From Atrichornis clamosus (taxonomy: Eukaryota > Chordata > Aves > Passeriformes > Menuridae): DNA of 64,000 nucleotides. The first letter of the stretch is position 1. Each line of letters opens with the position of its first letter. Position numbers and translations under genes: made by a program. The notes beneath the pieces are model-generated. The model searched no databases. It had not been told where the DNA came from and saw nothing but the letters and a program-made list of their open reading frames with translations. Shown here one piece after another: positions 22,339 to 35,700 of the stretch. Where the stretch lies: NCBI GenBank assembly GCA_013400975.1, contig WBMZ01009447.1, positions 1 to 64,000 on the forward strand, given 5' to 3'.

Positions 22339-25300
22339 TAAATCCACATCTTAGGAACATAATACTTCCTCTCTGGCAAGCTGGAGAAAGATGGCTCAAA
22401 AGAATCAAGGAATAAGAGGTTCAAGGCTTAGTATAGACATACAAAATAGTTCTCAAAATATGTGGTCCTGTAAATGATAAAACCTATAGTACACTAAAAT
22501 AAATGGGTTTTGTCTTGAAAGAGAAGAAACAAATTGTAAATTTGCACCTGATGGCAACCGAAATAAAGGAAGTGCATTGGCCCAGTTTTGGAGCAGTTGA
22601 TAAACAACTGTAATATTTATATTAAGTGTCTCAAGAACAACTGCTGTGTATGCTTCAATATGCAGATTGTGTGATGATGAATTCTCTTTCCATTTACAAA
22701 TGGTGATAAAACTACCACCACCACCAATAAAATCACTGGATCATTGTTTTCCAGTTTCCTTGGACAAGTGATTTTTTTCAGCTTCCTGCTTATATAAGAA
22801 GGAACATATGAATTTCACTAGACATGTGTCAGAATACAGAAATTACTTCAATTCCTTGTACTTGTAGCCTCTTAAGTTCCTCAGAGCTTAGACTGTATTT
22901 TACATGTCAATCAAATAAAATCATTCCCAAGTCTAAAAAGATATTTTTTCCCCTCATTGTACCTTTGCCCATGGAGTATTGAAAAGTCAGCTGATTTTTT
23001 GTCTTTCCCCAGAACAAACAAGAAGTTGTTATGGTTTTCATCTGCTTTTTAAATAATTTTCTTCTTAATATTGCCTTTAAAAATGAGTTTTGAAACCGTG
23101 AATGGTTTGAAGTAAACTTGTTTCATAAAACTATATATCTTAATGGCTGGAAAGAGTACTGATGGCTGTAAAAAGTAGGGAGTTGGAAGCATAATTTTTT
23201 TTTATGTTTGCAGAAGAATGTTTTAACATTGCATGCTTTGGGAATTGAGGGCACTGCTAAAGAAAGATTGTAAGTATGGACTTCAAAGGAATGATTGAAA
23301 AAAAAAAGAAAAAAATTATCTATTTAAAAGATACATAACCATTGTTCTCATCCTGGATACTCTTAAAACTCATTACAATAATCTAGTTAGGTCTGCCATG
23401 CCATGTATAATATCTACTTGTCACGGGCATTTCTCTGACATACTTACTGCATTGAAGGTCACTATGAAAGTTCAATGCCTCAAGAAACTTCCATATTTGT
23501 TAAGATGACAATCTTTTGCTTTGTCCACTTTCAACATCAACTGTTTTCACTCCTTTTCCCTGCTAATTTTTCAGTTGGAGAGCTCTTCAACTTGAAATTC
23601 TATTTAATTCTACATACAGACAGAAGTCTAAAGTTTTGATATGTAGAGAAGTCAACAGGAGGACTCAATAAACAGTAACTTTTTGGATACATTAGGAGCT
23701 GTTGAACTTCATGGACAGAAGGAATCTGAGTAGAAAGAAACCATCTGCAATTTACTCATAATGGTAAAGTTACCCCCAGACCAAAATGCCCTAAGGGATT
23801 ATTTAAATCAGAAGTTAAGAGAAAGACAGTTGTTGCAGAAGGACAGGTACTTTGGGCTTACACAGTCTGCTGAAGTGGCATCAAAACTAATGCTAAGTGC
23901 CTTTCAAAAGAGAGAAAGGAAGTTCACAAGGCAAGCATAGTATTTTATACATGGAATATGCAACATTAATCAGTGAAATGGGGCAAAACTGATTATTGCT
24001 TCCTTAACTGTGCTGGGAGCCTGGAAAATAAGAGAGAATTTTTACAATGCTTGGAAACAAAGCAATTGCCCTGACATACCAGTTTACTCAGCGACATGGT
24101 GGAAGGAGAATAAGCCATGGAACGGTTGTGTTACCAGGCTTCCAACTTCATAGGAATTCTTGACTAGGACATAATGGAGGAAGAATGGCACTGTGTGATG
24201 TATTAAGCTTAAGGAATATTAAATTATTTTGATCATAAATTAAAAGAATTATTCATTTTGGATGGAAATCTCATGTTATTAATAAAAATGTAGAACTAGC
24301 ATGGAACTATGCCTGCCCTTATCAGAATAGGAAATGCTAAGTGAGATGGAAAAAGTTCCAAGTTTGGGAAAAGTAGTGAGTCTGAGAGATTCTGATTGTC
24401 TATCTAGAAATCTGAGAGGTAATTGAATGGAATGAGGTGTAAACTTAATTTTTTGCTTTGATGAATGATTTATTTCTAGAACAAAAAAAATCTTAGAACT
24501 CAGAGGAAAAAATTATATTAAGAATTTTTTCTTGAGCAGTGCAGGATGACTTTTTCAAGAGATATTACTGGGAGATTTTTTTTTATGGTAGTGACCATGA
24601 CAGAAGAAGGTTTAAAATCAAGAAACAGGTAAAATAAAATTAAAAAACAATGTTCATAAAGGAAGAAACCCTTGCAAAACAAATCGGAAAGAAAACCCTG
24701 GAAAAAAGCAACACAAACAAACCAAATCTAAGTAGACAAACAAACAAAACACAACAAAAAACCCCCAAACCTCTAAAAACCCCTTTTCATCTGGAATTCT
24801 ACCTAAAAATTATTACAGGGGAAGTCCAAGTAAAATGAGTGGGAAATTAAGATAAAGCAAAATAGCTAAAACACCTCAAAATCTTCTTAGGTCAGTAGCT
24901 CAGAATAAGATCTATGGATGACAACACAGATAAAAATTCAGCATCAAAGAAGTTAAAAACACACTAAATATGGAGAACAACTGAACCAATAAGATTTGCA
25001 GATCATGCATAAGCAGGAAATTAAGAAAACCCAAAGAGAATTTGAAAATGAGCTGGAAAAGTGTGCTTAGACTGATAGTAAAACTGTCTCTAAACAGTCT
25101 CTACAGCAGGTCTGATAGGGGATTGGTGAAACCATATTTTGACAAAATTCTGAAAGGATACTCGGGTATGACAAGGCTATAGCAGGTAAGAACAATGAAT
25201 TCTTTGAATTGATCTTTACTGTGGAAGACATTGAATAGCTTTCTACATCTAAAGCCTTTTTGTAGCGTATATGTCAAAGGAATTCCATTACTTTTAAAAA

Positions 25301-25745
25301 TATAGAGTATATATTAGGCAAAATAAATAAATTAGATGTTCATAAGTCAACAGATGATATTTCACTGTGGTGTGTAATGTGTTCTTGTGAATCCAGCATA
25401 GTAAGATTGTCAGCATTGTCTGTCTATTATAAGACATTTATAGCTAGGATTGTGGGAATTACAAGAGCAATAAACTCGAGTCTATAATGCAAAAATTAAA
25501 TCTATAACATATCAATAAACTGAGATTTTTGGGAAAGAATGAGCATATATTCTGTGAAGGAAAAGCCTTCCTTACTGACATGCTGCAGTTCTGGAAGGAT
25601 GACAGTAAGTGAGTATAAACAAATATATCTGAACCAATGTATTTGGGTTTTCTGAAAGGTTCACCAAAGTCTGCTAAAGAAACTAAGTTATTATAGGGTT
25701 GTGAAAAATTCCTTTAAGCACTGAATGTTGGTTAAATGATAGAAA

Positions 25746-25777
25746 GGGTAGGGTAGGATAATATAGGATAGGATAGC
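25746..25777. repeat. Degenerate GGGTA/GGATA pentanucleotide tract
   Basis: About six GG(G/A)TA units with one interruption. A short microsatellite, not telomeric TTAGGG. Confidence 0.8.
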
Positions 25778-28084
25778 ATATATCATAGCATAAGATTCAC
25801 TTTAATGGTGGCTTTCGAGGATGGGGAAGGATATGCAATGATATTCCATAAGGTAGGTGTTGATACCGGTTCTTTTCAGCATTTTAGAGACCTGGAGAAG
25901 AAATGAACAATGGCTCTTCAAATCTATGGCTGCTACTATTGTCTTTTGGGGTGAAGAGCACTGATTATTAATCCTGACAACTAAGAAGACACTGTTGTTA
26001 ATCAAACTGCTATATTAGAAATAAAGGTGTTCAAACTAGGAGGTTATTTTCAAGCAAATAACAGACAGTCCTTCTTAAAACACCAAGTATTAACTTTACA
26101 GAGCTTACTGCTCTTGGACATAGTAGGTGGAGGAAATCTGTAAGTTCAAAACCAAATACATGTTAATTTTTTAAAACATTTGAATAACAGTGTACAATTT
26201 AATAAGTCGTGACCACTGACAGAGTTTGGACTTCAAAGCAAAACTAGATTCATGTTCTCTCTCTAAACATCTCCTGCTGCCTGTGTTGATGACTGGGCTC
26301 TAAGATAGATGGGCTACTGGTTTGACCCAGTAGGAAGGACATCATATATTATTATGTTTTGAATTAATGAATGTGGCACTTTTCTGATCACCTAAAAATT
26401 TTTCTGTGAAGTCCTGCAATACCCGCCTAGGTTTCTGCCAGGTGGTCTCTGCAGAGGACAGTCATAATTCTCATATCTTCTCACTGTTTGATAGTTCTCA
26501 GAAAATACTATATGGCTATGTTTGGCCTTGTGCCTGCAAGTTAGATTGACACTTCTAGAAAACATGGTTTTAATGAATATTTATTGAGGAAATGAAAACT
26601 CCTTGTCCAGACTTTCACAAGTCTGGCAACCCACACAGAAAAAAGCTTTAATTAAGATGACAGTAGTCCACAAATGACAGGAAGTTTCAAAATCCTTCAG
26701 TTTCATCTGAACAAAATTTATAGGAGAAAGGAGATTTGATGAGGCCTGGTTATACCCATGCTGCAATCATTAAACACTGAGTTCTACCATGATTTTTTTA
26801 CAAGTCTTTATTTGGAGTACCAAATTCTTGAACAAGAAATTATCTTGTATTCATAGGCACAGTAGGCATGTTGGGTTCACTCTTGTCCTTGTGTGTGAAC
26901 CATCCTAATATATTAAACAAAATAGAGCTTCTTTTTCACCATAATTTTACCTTCCTTTTTGTTTTGTTTGTTTGTTTTTATCATGCATATACAGATGGAA
27001 AATGGACCCAATGCAAAATAACTTATTCCCTTCTTGTTGTTCACAATACCAACGTCATTATGCTGAGATATTAAGATATTCATGTTATACCATTTATAAC
27101 ATTTGATCAAAAATTGTGATCAATCTGATCATCTCCTGACAAATGTCTAGGGAGAAGAAACACAAAATCCAAACCCAAAGCCTAATGTACCAAAAAGATA
27201 TAATTTAAGGCAAGGAAATATTGTGTGCTTATCATTTATCTTATCAATTTATATTTTGGAAAAGAACCTTCAGTAGCCATTGAAACTGATAGTCTTCACT
27301 GTGCTAGTAGATTACAAAATTTCAGGTTTGTCATTCTAGTGGAATTATGGTAAGAATATTCAGTTTGCATACAAGATACAGCCTTAACTTAGAGATTCTA
27401 GACTCCATCTTTTTTTTTAATAATAAAGACAGCTGTCAAATTATCAAATTATCAAATATATCAGAGCAGATAAAATCCCTGCAGCCATGCTGAGCTCTGA
27501 AAAGGCTTTCTTTTGCTAGTATGCTATTGCTTCCTTTACTATCATACTAGATAAAACTTGAAAGACATCAATAATTTCTGTTTGAATGACATGGTCTTTG
27601 TTCTTTTCAATAGCAAAATAATTCTCTTGGTTTTTTCCTTTTAGATGTATCATTAAATTAGCACAATACAGCAAATTGTCTACATTTTTTTAATTTAAAG
27701 TTCTATTATGGGAACTAAAGGATTTGAAATATGGCCAGTTCCAGCACTCCACTGGAAGCTTTATATATGGGCTATACAGGCTTTATTTTCAAAAATCATC
27801 TTTTCATTTCTTTAGCTAATCTACATAGATTCACTTTTGTCTGAAGGAGAGTGATAGAACAATGACAACAGTGATTTCCTGGCCCACAGTGAAGAGGGTA
27901 AAATGCTTGAAAGAAAACTCTCAAGTAAAGTTGAAGGGGAAAGGCTTTAAACACTGCAGTTGGCAAAATATGCTTAAGCCATTTGCTCAAAAAAATTCAG
28001 GTAACTTACAATGCTAGTTGAAGCCCGCTCTCACACCTAAACTTTACCACAGCCCTTCACAAGCGTTTACTAAGGTTCTTGTAC

Positions 28085-28085
<1 letters not shown>

Positions 28086-28143
<58 letters not shown>
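28086..28143. repeat. Uninterrupted 58-base A homopolymer
   Basis: Fifty-eight consecutive A residues follow GTACC and precede TTAGAG. It is by far the longest homopolymer in the window. It may be an expanded A run, the tail of a retroposed transcript inserted in plus orientation, or an assembly or sequencing artefact. I see no clear retrocopy body or target duplication around it. The lysine run it creates in an open frame is not a gene. Confidence 0.95.
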
Positions 28144-28145
<2 letters not shown>

Positions 28146-31035
28146 AGAGAAAACCAAAAAGAAAAGACATCTGTATCTTAACTTTCATCCAGGTGGTTTG
28201 AAGAAAACAAGAACAGATGAGATAGATGAGATATAAAGAATCTACTGTATTTTTAGAGAAAATGGGATATCAAGGAAAGGTTTTTTATGTCATAACTTGT
28301 TCTACTTTCTTTAATGGTAGACTACTGCTTGGAGTACTTCACTGCTTTGTTCGTTCTAAACACAAGAGGCTCCAAGCATTTCTTGTTAGAAGAATATATT
28401 GTTTACAAAGAAAGAATTCTGTCTCAGACAGGTGTGTTTGGGTATTTTGGTTTGTGAAGTTTGTTTTTTTAGGGGTTTTTTTAAAGCTATTTTTCATTGC
28501 AAATACCAATTTCTCAAAATTTTAACTCATTAGTTCCAGTTATCTATCAAGACAAAGACAAAATGACTTAAAAGCATGTAGTATATACAAGAAAATTAAT
28601 TTGTAAAAAAATTATTGGAACTTTGGAAACATGAATATTTTTATGTAATGCCAACATATAACTTATAGGGGCTAAAATCCAAAACCCACTCCATCCAGTG
28701 ACCTACAATTCAACCTCAGGGAAATAAAGTTGTTATCTGGGCAATCCTCTGTCAAACAGAAAATAGTCTTCATTCCCATAGATGTTAACAGAATATGGAA
28801 GAAGATTTACCTCCCTCATCTTGCACTGGTTCCATCGCCCTTAAATATCGTAACAATTTATATTTTCTTTGTGTACATATGACTGTGAACACAATAATAA
28901 CTAAGTTAGATCATTTATATATAGTTTGCAGGTAACTACTAATAGGTATTTGCCAACTTGTATTTCAGAATGTAATATTCCTACAGCAACATGAAAGATT
29001 CATGTTAAAAGATGTGATTCTGCTCTTACCTTTCTTTATAAAGGAGATGCAATTAGAATGTTAATGTAAATTACCCCTAATTTACTTGGATCTGCTATCC
29101 AAGTTGAAAAGCAGATGCATGTTTACAGAATGACAAAATAAAAATGTAATGAGAATACAACTAGTGACGACAAGTTTGTAACAGAATCTCTGAAAGGGAG
29201 AGGTTCCTCTCTGAGGAGTGAGCATACATATACACACATCTACACCAGCACCCACATATGGATCTTTACAAGTAAAATATAGAAAGATCAGTAGAGAAAA
29301 CTTCTGCAGGTTAATATTTTCCTCTTTATAGTAAAAGCTAGCATCAATATTTATAACTCTTATTTCTCTTAAATATTAGTTGTTTTCCTTTCCTGGACGC
29401 AAAGTTATGGACAATATTCACAAAGTTCTCAGTAGTTTCTGTTTATGAGGGAAATAAAGGAAGGGCTTATTTTCCCTTGTTTGGTTTGGTAGTTCCTCCT
29501 TTATCAGGCTAGTTAGAATTACTTGATAACTCTCTAATATTCAGCTCATCTATATACATGTACCAGATCCTGATCTATATGCTGTACCAGTTCCTGTATT
29601 TAGATTTTTTCTAGTATAAAACACAAATTATGACTAACTAGTACTCAGTACTAGACAATTTTGATCTTTATGGGAATAACAAATTTTATTTGGTTACAAA
29701 TATCACATTCTATTTGCTGTTAATTTCCAACTGTTCAAAACTAGGAAATGGGTAAATAACAAGTGTTAAGCAGATTCTGACCACACATTATTGTAGTGAG
29801 ATGATTTTCTACACGTGATGAAAAAGTCTGCTTATCGTTAGAGAACATACCTGATTTTGTAGCCCAAGTTCCTATTTTTGAAACAGAAAAAAACCCACTT
29901 TGCAAAGCTAGTGATCATCTAGTTTTTAATTCTATTCCATTCTAAATTGATGAAGCTTTTTCAGCATAAATTCTGCTCTGTTGACTTTGAAAGACCTCTC
30001 TGGTGTGACATTTGAAAATCAAGTGCATAGCACTGTGTTGGCATTTTCTTATGATGTCAGATATGGCTGTGTTTGTACAGAGACTGAAAAATTTCTATAC
30101 AAAACCAAGTTTTTGAGTTCCTTACTGAATTTTTCATAAGATATTACATAAAAGTTTTGAAATTTCCCTGCTGTGCAATTTTTAAATCAGTTTGTAAAGT
30201 TGTGGAAGACCCTAGAAACTTTAATAATCCCTGTCAGCATACATTGTTATTTCTACATATATCTATATTCTCTACCAGAAGGAACAGTGTGGATCATTTA
30301 GCTTACCATTGAAAAAATAGAAATTTCAGAAATTACCTTCACACATTCTTCAGAATTACAATATTCCTTTTAGGTTATGCTAAAGACTGTAACAAAATAC
30401 TACACCTACTACACCTCTTTCATTACTTTGGTTATTTTCTTTTTGATCAAGTCAAACTTTGGAAGGATAATAAACAAATAAACATTTTTTCAGCCTATAC
30501 ATTAAGAAAAAGATGAGATATTTAGGGAAGAGGAAAACTTACACTTATTTCTCCATGCTTTTTTGATCTTTTATAGGATTTTTTCTCAACTTTGGGTGGA
30601 GATTTGGGCCTGGTAGTTCTATTATCTGGAAAGATTTCCTTAAAAATAAATATATTTTGTTAAACAGAGTCTCCGATTGGGCTGTAGGTTGACTTTCAGA
30701 AGCATAACTTTCCCTTGGGTTCAGGTAGTTTTCCTAAGGAGCGAGTACATGGTAAAAAGGATGGTACACTAGCACACAAAATATTCATTCCTTTGAAGTT
30801 TTAACAGAAAATGTTAGACCTTCAGTAGCTGCTTCTGTAATTTAGACACTGTAGATTTACCTGTCTTCTTTTCAGAAGAAATTAATGACTTTGTTAATTG
30901 TGCCTTTCTGGAACTATACTGTATTTTCTATGCTGTGATATATTCTTGTCCTTCCATTTGACTTTATAATCAGTTATTGAGAGCAAGGACTCTAATCATA
31001 GATCTGAATATTACATACCACTGAATTTTAATCTG
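28144..31035. other. AT-rich unique DNA
   Basis: No repeat or gene is recognised. The open frame at 28226-28525 lacks motifs and splice context. Confidence 0.5.
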
Positions 31036-31530
31036 AATATGTGGTTAGCATTATGGGATTGCACAAGAAAAAAAACTCCGTACTTAAAGCTGCCAGGCTA
31101 ATTGTACAGTCCAGCACAGAGGACACTGCTGCAGTGAGGCATTTTGATTCATCTGACAACATCTCTTTGTTTTTTGTCATGAGCAGTAAAAGTGGGAAGA
31201 CAGATGCATACACCACAGCAGAAGGGAGGAAAACACAGACATTATTGAGGAGTTTCTCCTGTTTGCATTCCGAAGAGAGAGAGAGTTCATGCACTCACAG
31301 ACGTACAGAACACTAAATAAAATGCCTCCTGTAAAAAAAGCCCTCCTTGAGATAACATCACCGTCCTTTGGGCTCTTGACAGCTTTAAAGGCCATTACTA
31401 ACACCTCCTCTGCAATCTACTCCTCTGCATCACATAAGTGTCAGGGAATCAGATTAAGCAAAACTCCCATTAAAGCAAATGAAAGTCGTGTCTGCATAAG
31501 GGGCAAATATAAACTCAACTAGGACATTTT
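31036..31530. promoter_or_regulatory. Candidate conserved non-coding element (enhancer-like)
   Basis: About 490 bases of balanced composition and low homopolymer content in an AT-rich desert. Both strands stay open for 75-91 codons in several frames (31028-31294 and 31177-31404 minus; 31041-31316 and 31289-31522 plus). That reflects few TA-rich stop words and not a gene, as none has a protein motif or splice borders. The texture, with TTTAAAGG, TAATTG, GCATCACATAA and ATTTGCAT-like words, is what developmental enhancers look like. Conservation is not tested here. Confidence 0.3.
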
Positions 31531-32686
31531 GGTTTGGCCTCAGGAGTTCAGAAGCAGCCTCAGAAAGAAAGGATATGCCCAATAAATAGTGCTCTAGGTC
31601 AAGTATTTTCTGCTCCATTAGGTTAAGCTCTTGAAAAGACAGAAGTTAATAGTACTTTGTTCTCTTAAGTATTCATAAAGACAGATAATAAACCTATGAT
31701 TATTATACCTTGGGGACTTATAATAAGCATGCATCCCTCTGTGGTTATGATGAAAGGTTATTTCAATTCTGATTTCTGTTTACAAATTTAGGCAATTACA
31801 CAATTTTTCCTTATTTAATAGAGAAAAAGATAATTTACTGTTTTCAGGCATGTGCAATTCCAAGTAGATTGCTTAGGCCTAGCTTGAAGGAAATAAGAAA
31901 CATACAAATTAAATAGAATATCAATATATTTTTTTCCTCAGTTACATATCAAAAAAAAAAAAACAACTAGAAGCAAATACATCCACTCAGGCAAAGCTAA
32001 GGTTTCTTGACTGAGGATGAACTTCCCCTGAGCAACAAGAAATTCTCCTGTACAGGCAAGTAATGAATTTATTATTTTCCTATTAATAATATTGCTATTT
32101 GAATGAATAGGAATTTGTGAAACATAGTCATTCTTCTGGCACACTTCAGTTATCCTCTCATCATCCTATGAATAACACAGATATTCCCCTTTCTCTATCC
32201 CAAAATAAATAAGCAAACACAAATAAGTGGGTTGCAGCATTTGTTTCTAAATTGTGTGGCAAGTTTTTGAACAGTTGGTTTTGAGAAATATAAGTAGCAA
32301 CTCTCAGGTACATATGTGTTTTGCAAGCATCACTATTAATGTTCTTTTATGCATTTATGGAATATTTCTGTGTCTTCATTAAGTCAGGCCATACAAGAAA
32401 GAGAATTCTTTTTATTTTCCTGTGAATTGCTACTGAGACTACTAATACTGTGCCTTCTTGAATTTGTGGTGGAATTCTCTTGTGCTTGCATGATAAATCT
32501 CTGAACCAGAAATATTTTCACAGATGTAGGCTCCAAGTGATTGAACATGTTTTTTTGCACAAAAAAAGACAAAGTACTTATTTTTGTGGGTGTGTATTGT
32601 ATTTTACACACTTCTCAGACTATACATGGGTAAATAAATAAGACAGATCTCAAAATAACCTCACAAATGAATTTCAAAAACCTAAG
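31531..32686. other. AT-rich unique DNA
   Basis: No gene or interspersed repeat is seen. An A run of 12 lies at about 31952-31963. Confidence 0.5.
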
Positions 32687-32744
32687 CAGTCAGTGACAGT
32701 GACAGTGACACTGATAGTGACACTGATAGTCAGTGACTATCAGT
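32687..32744. repeat. CAGTGA/CTGATAGTGA minisatellite ending in a palindrome
   Basis: Interlocked short units (CAGTGA repeated, then two ACTGATAGTG-type units) fill 58 bases. The right end, 32722-32744, is a perfect palindrome: ACTGATAGTCA and TGACTATCAGT flank a single G. It could extrude a hairpin and is a plausible product of template switching. Confidence 0.9.
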
Positions 32745-35700
32745 TAAATGTTCAGGACCAGAGATGTTAACAGTATGTTAACAATTCATGAGAATGGTCT
32801 AGAGAAAAGGGTTAATTCATACTTAGCTATAAGTCTCTTGTCCACATCCAGGGGCTAAAATATATATATTTCAAATTATTTTCCACCCACATGTTAGGAA
32901 GCATTTCCTGAATTCTCTGCAAGGTACTGCTGGACATTGAGCTAAGTTGTGTCTTTTTCTCAGGTTCCCTTGCATATAATTATCTCTTGTTAAAGTTATA
33001 GTTAATATAGAAGTTAAAATATTAACAGAATTTAATCCATTTTACTCACATGCCTGTACAATTTCCCAAAGACAAAAAAACCCCAAACCAAAATTAGAAA
33101 AATAACAAAACAAAACATAATGGTGTTTTTGGTGCAAACTGCTCCCACCAACATCTGGAGTAATTTACTCTTTATTTCTGTGTGGGTTTTTTTGTGTTTT
33201 GTTTATTTCTATGTCTGTTTAAGGTAAAGAAAGGAGAAGAAATGTCAGCAGACACTAAGAACTTTTCAAAACTTGAAGGAAAAAAAAGGTGCACCTGAAA
33301 TCCCATGCCAAATTTTAGGCTAGGACGAAGTACTATTCTAGAGTCTTAGATGGAATGGGTACACATATGCAGGCCTTTCATCATATCCCTGCTGTAGTTA
33401 GGCAGGTAAATAATGGGTTTAATTAATGGAGACTGACACTTACCAAGTTTTTCTGCTGAGAAACTGTCATAGCAGCATATATGGACACCTCAAAAATTTT
33501 CTGCAAAAACCTGCATTAGGAATGAAGTGACAGACCTTTAAGCGGTTCTGGAAATTCAGCATCAGATGAATCTCTACTGCCACAGTGCAAATTTCCGGTG
33601 GACCTACTGCTGGTAAACAATATTTCATGGACATTGTCACTATCTTCACATGTGGAAGAGGATGTTTATAATTTTATCTTCTTGTTCAGAATTGTAAATT
33701 TCTGATAGAATGTGTTTTCTTCTTTGTTTTTGTTTTTTTTCTGTGCTGTCTTGGTTTAAAATATGACCAGAATAAATTCTGATAAACAGCATACTATTTG
33801 TTTGAATTGTAAATCAGATGTTGCCCAATGAGCACCTGTAAATTATTTGGGATTAGTTTTAGACCATCCTTAAATGTTGCTCTGGGAACAAACTACATCT
33901 TGAAAAAACCCTAATTTTTTCCTAGTTCAGAATTTGGAATGTAAAACTTTTTACTAGTTTTTACAGTAAAGCAAGTGTTTGTCTTATGTCCTTTTCATAC
34001 ACTATTACATTTCTTCCACTGAGAAGTTTCATTACGTATATTAGCCATCATTGGTCTGTACTGGTTATTAAAGGAATAAGTAACCCCATGTTTTAACTTT
34101 TTCATGCACATTGCACATGCAACATAAGACAACACCTTGAACCTATTATCTAAGATTTTTGAGGAATATGTTAAGAACATAAAATGCTTTTTTTCCCCCT
34201 GCATTGTAAGTATACATTTCAGGAAACAAGATGAAGAACAGGAAAGAATATGGTCTACAGGACACTGTAGAATGAAAGAATGACAGCAATATGCACATTA
34301 AATAAAATAACAGATAAGAGTCACTCTGTTTAACCCAGAATTGTACCTAAAATTATAACTAAATTGTAAGGGTCCAAAAACATATGAAAAGTACTGCTGT
34401 GTACTTTTATTATTGAGACTAAAGTCACTCAAATCAGTGATTGATCCTTTTTATTTTTATCTTATCATCACTGAGGAATGAAATAGTTAATCTGACTACC
34501 CCATCCTCTGCAGTCACCATTGGTTTATGTGTGCAGCTTTGAGAATTATTTTCCTCTCAGAAATGATGACAAAACATCTATCCACTAGCTAATACTTATG
34601 CATCCTCACAAATACTATTTTCTATGTCATTAAGCCACTTAGACAAGTTTAAAATGTTCAGTGTGTTCAACAATGGGGAAGTGATAGGGCAGGCTGAAAG
34701 GAACTTTGATCATGGGCCTTTTTTCCCCACCATTCGAAATAAGACAATTTTCAGAAATGAATGATCATGAACTTAATGTCATGGTACAATTACCCATATT
34801 CTTCTGCAGTACTAGAGGTTACATTACATGGCAAAGTAAAGACGTTTGCTGTGTGGGTAATCTTTTAGCTGTTAATATCATTCCAATTGCCAGTCTTAAT
34901 TTCCAGAGATTTTTAACTGATCAGGGATCTTCATTTTCCTATCTTTTGACATATTCAGTCAGCAACTGGAATGTTCTACTGCAGTCCCATAATTATAACT
35001 TCTTCCACCTTTTATGATAGTTATTTGCTTAGGCCAGGGTCATCTGGGTGATTCATTTGGAACAACTTTCTGAATTTAAATGTGAGTATTATTTTAACAC
35101 TTCTACAGGCATTAAACTAATGGCTAAGCAGCTATTATTTCCAGATGTTCTTCCTTTCTATCTACACCCAGGTATGGCTCAGCTGTGTTTGAAGTCAAGG
35201 AATCTATTTACACACACAAAAGACAAAAAGAAAAAAAATCCAAGTTGAGAAATGTTCCATACAGTTGAACTGTAGACTCATAAATTCCTGACTCTAATGT
35301 TTACATACCTCTGAATGGCTCCAATTGCTACCAGCCAGGGGCCTGGGTGTTCTGCTTGCCACAAAGAAATCTGAAACCTGGAACAATTTCATAAACAATG
35401 ATCCTTAACCAAGAACATATGCTCACCCGGCCACTATGTAAGGCATTAAATATCCAGGGAATATAAAGAAGGGGGAAAGGGGAAGAAGAAAAAGAAGAAC
35501 ACTGAGTGCTTTGTTAAGTGAAGCAGGATTGTCAGTTAAAAAGCATTTTTGTTCTATTTCAGGAGATTTTGCACCCTCAGTGTTTTACCTAAAATACACT
35601 CTAATTTTTGTGTTTGTGTGCAGCTATCTACTATGAAACTTTTATGCTAAATAAACGAATCCACTATAAAATATTAAAATTTGCCTTTGCTGCTGTTTAC

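Larger units (their letters stand above)
22128..28085. other. AT-rich unique DNA, no recognised transposon
   Basis: About 6 kb without a recognisable gene or interspersed repeat. Minor items are an 18-base-period duplication at 22306-22338, an A/C-rich low-complexity stretch at about 24700-24780, a pentanucleotide tract at 25746-25777 and an 8-base tandem at about 27436-27460. Open frames of 60-68 codons are not protein-like. Confidence 0.5.

Noticed and set aside
25746..25777. Interstitial telomere repeat
   Set aside because: Units are GGGTA/GGATA, not TTAGGG.
28018..28236. Lysine-rich open frame
   Set aside because: Created by the 58-base A run.
31028..31522. Protein-coding exon in the open frames of both strands
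   Set aside because: No acceptor-donor pair fits any of the frames and no motif is seen. A regulatory element is the better guess.
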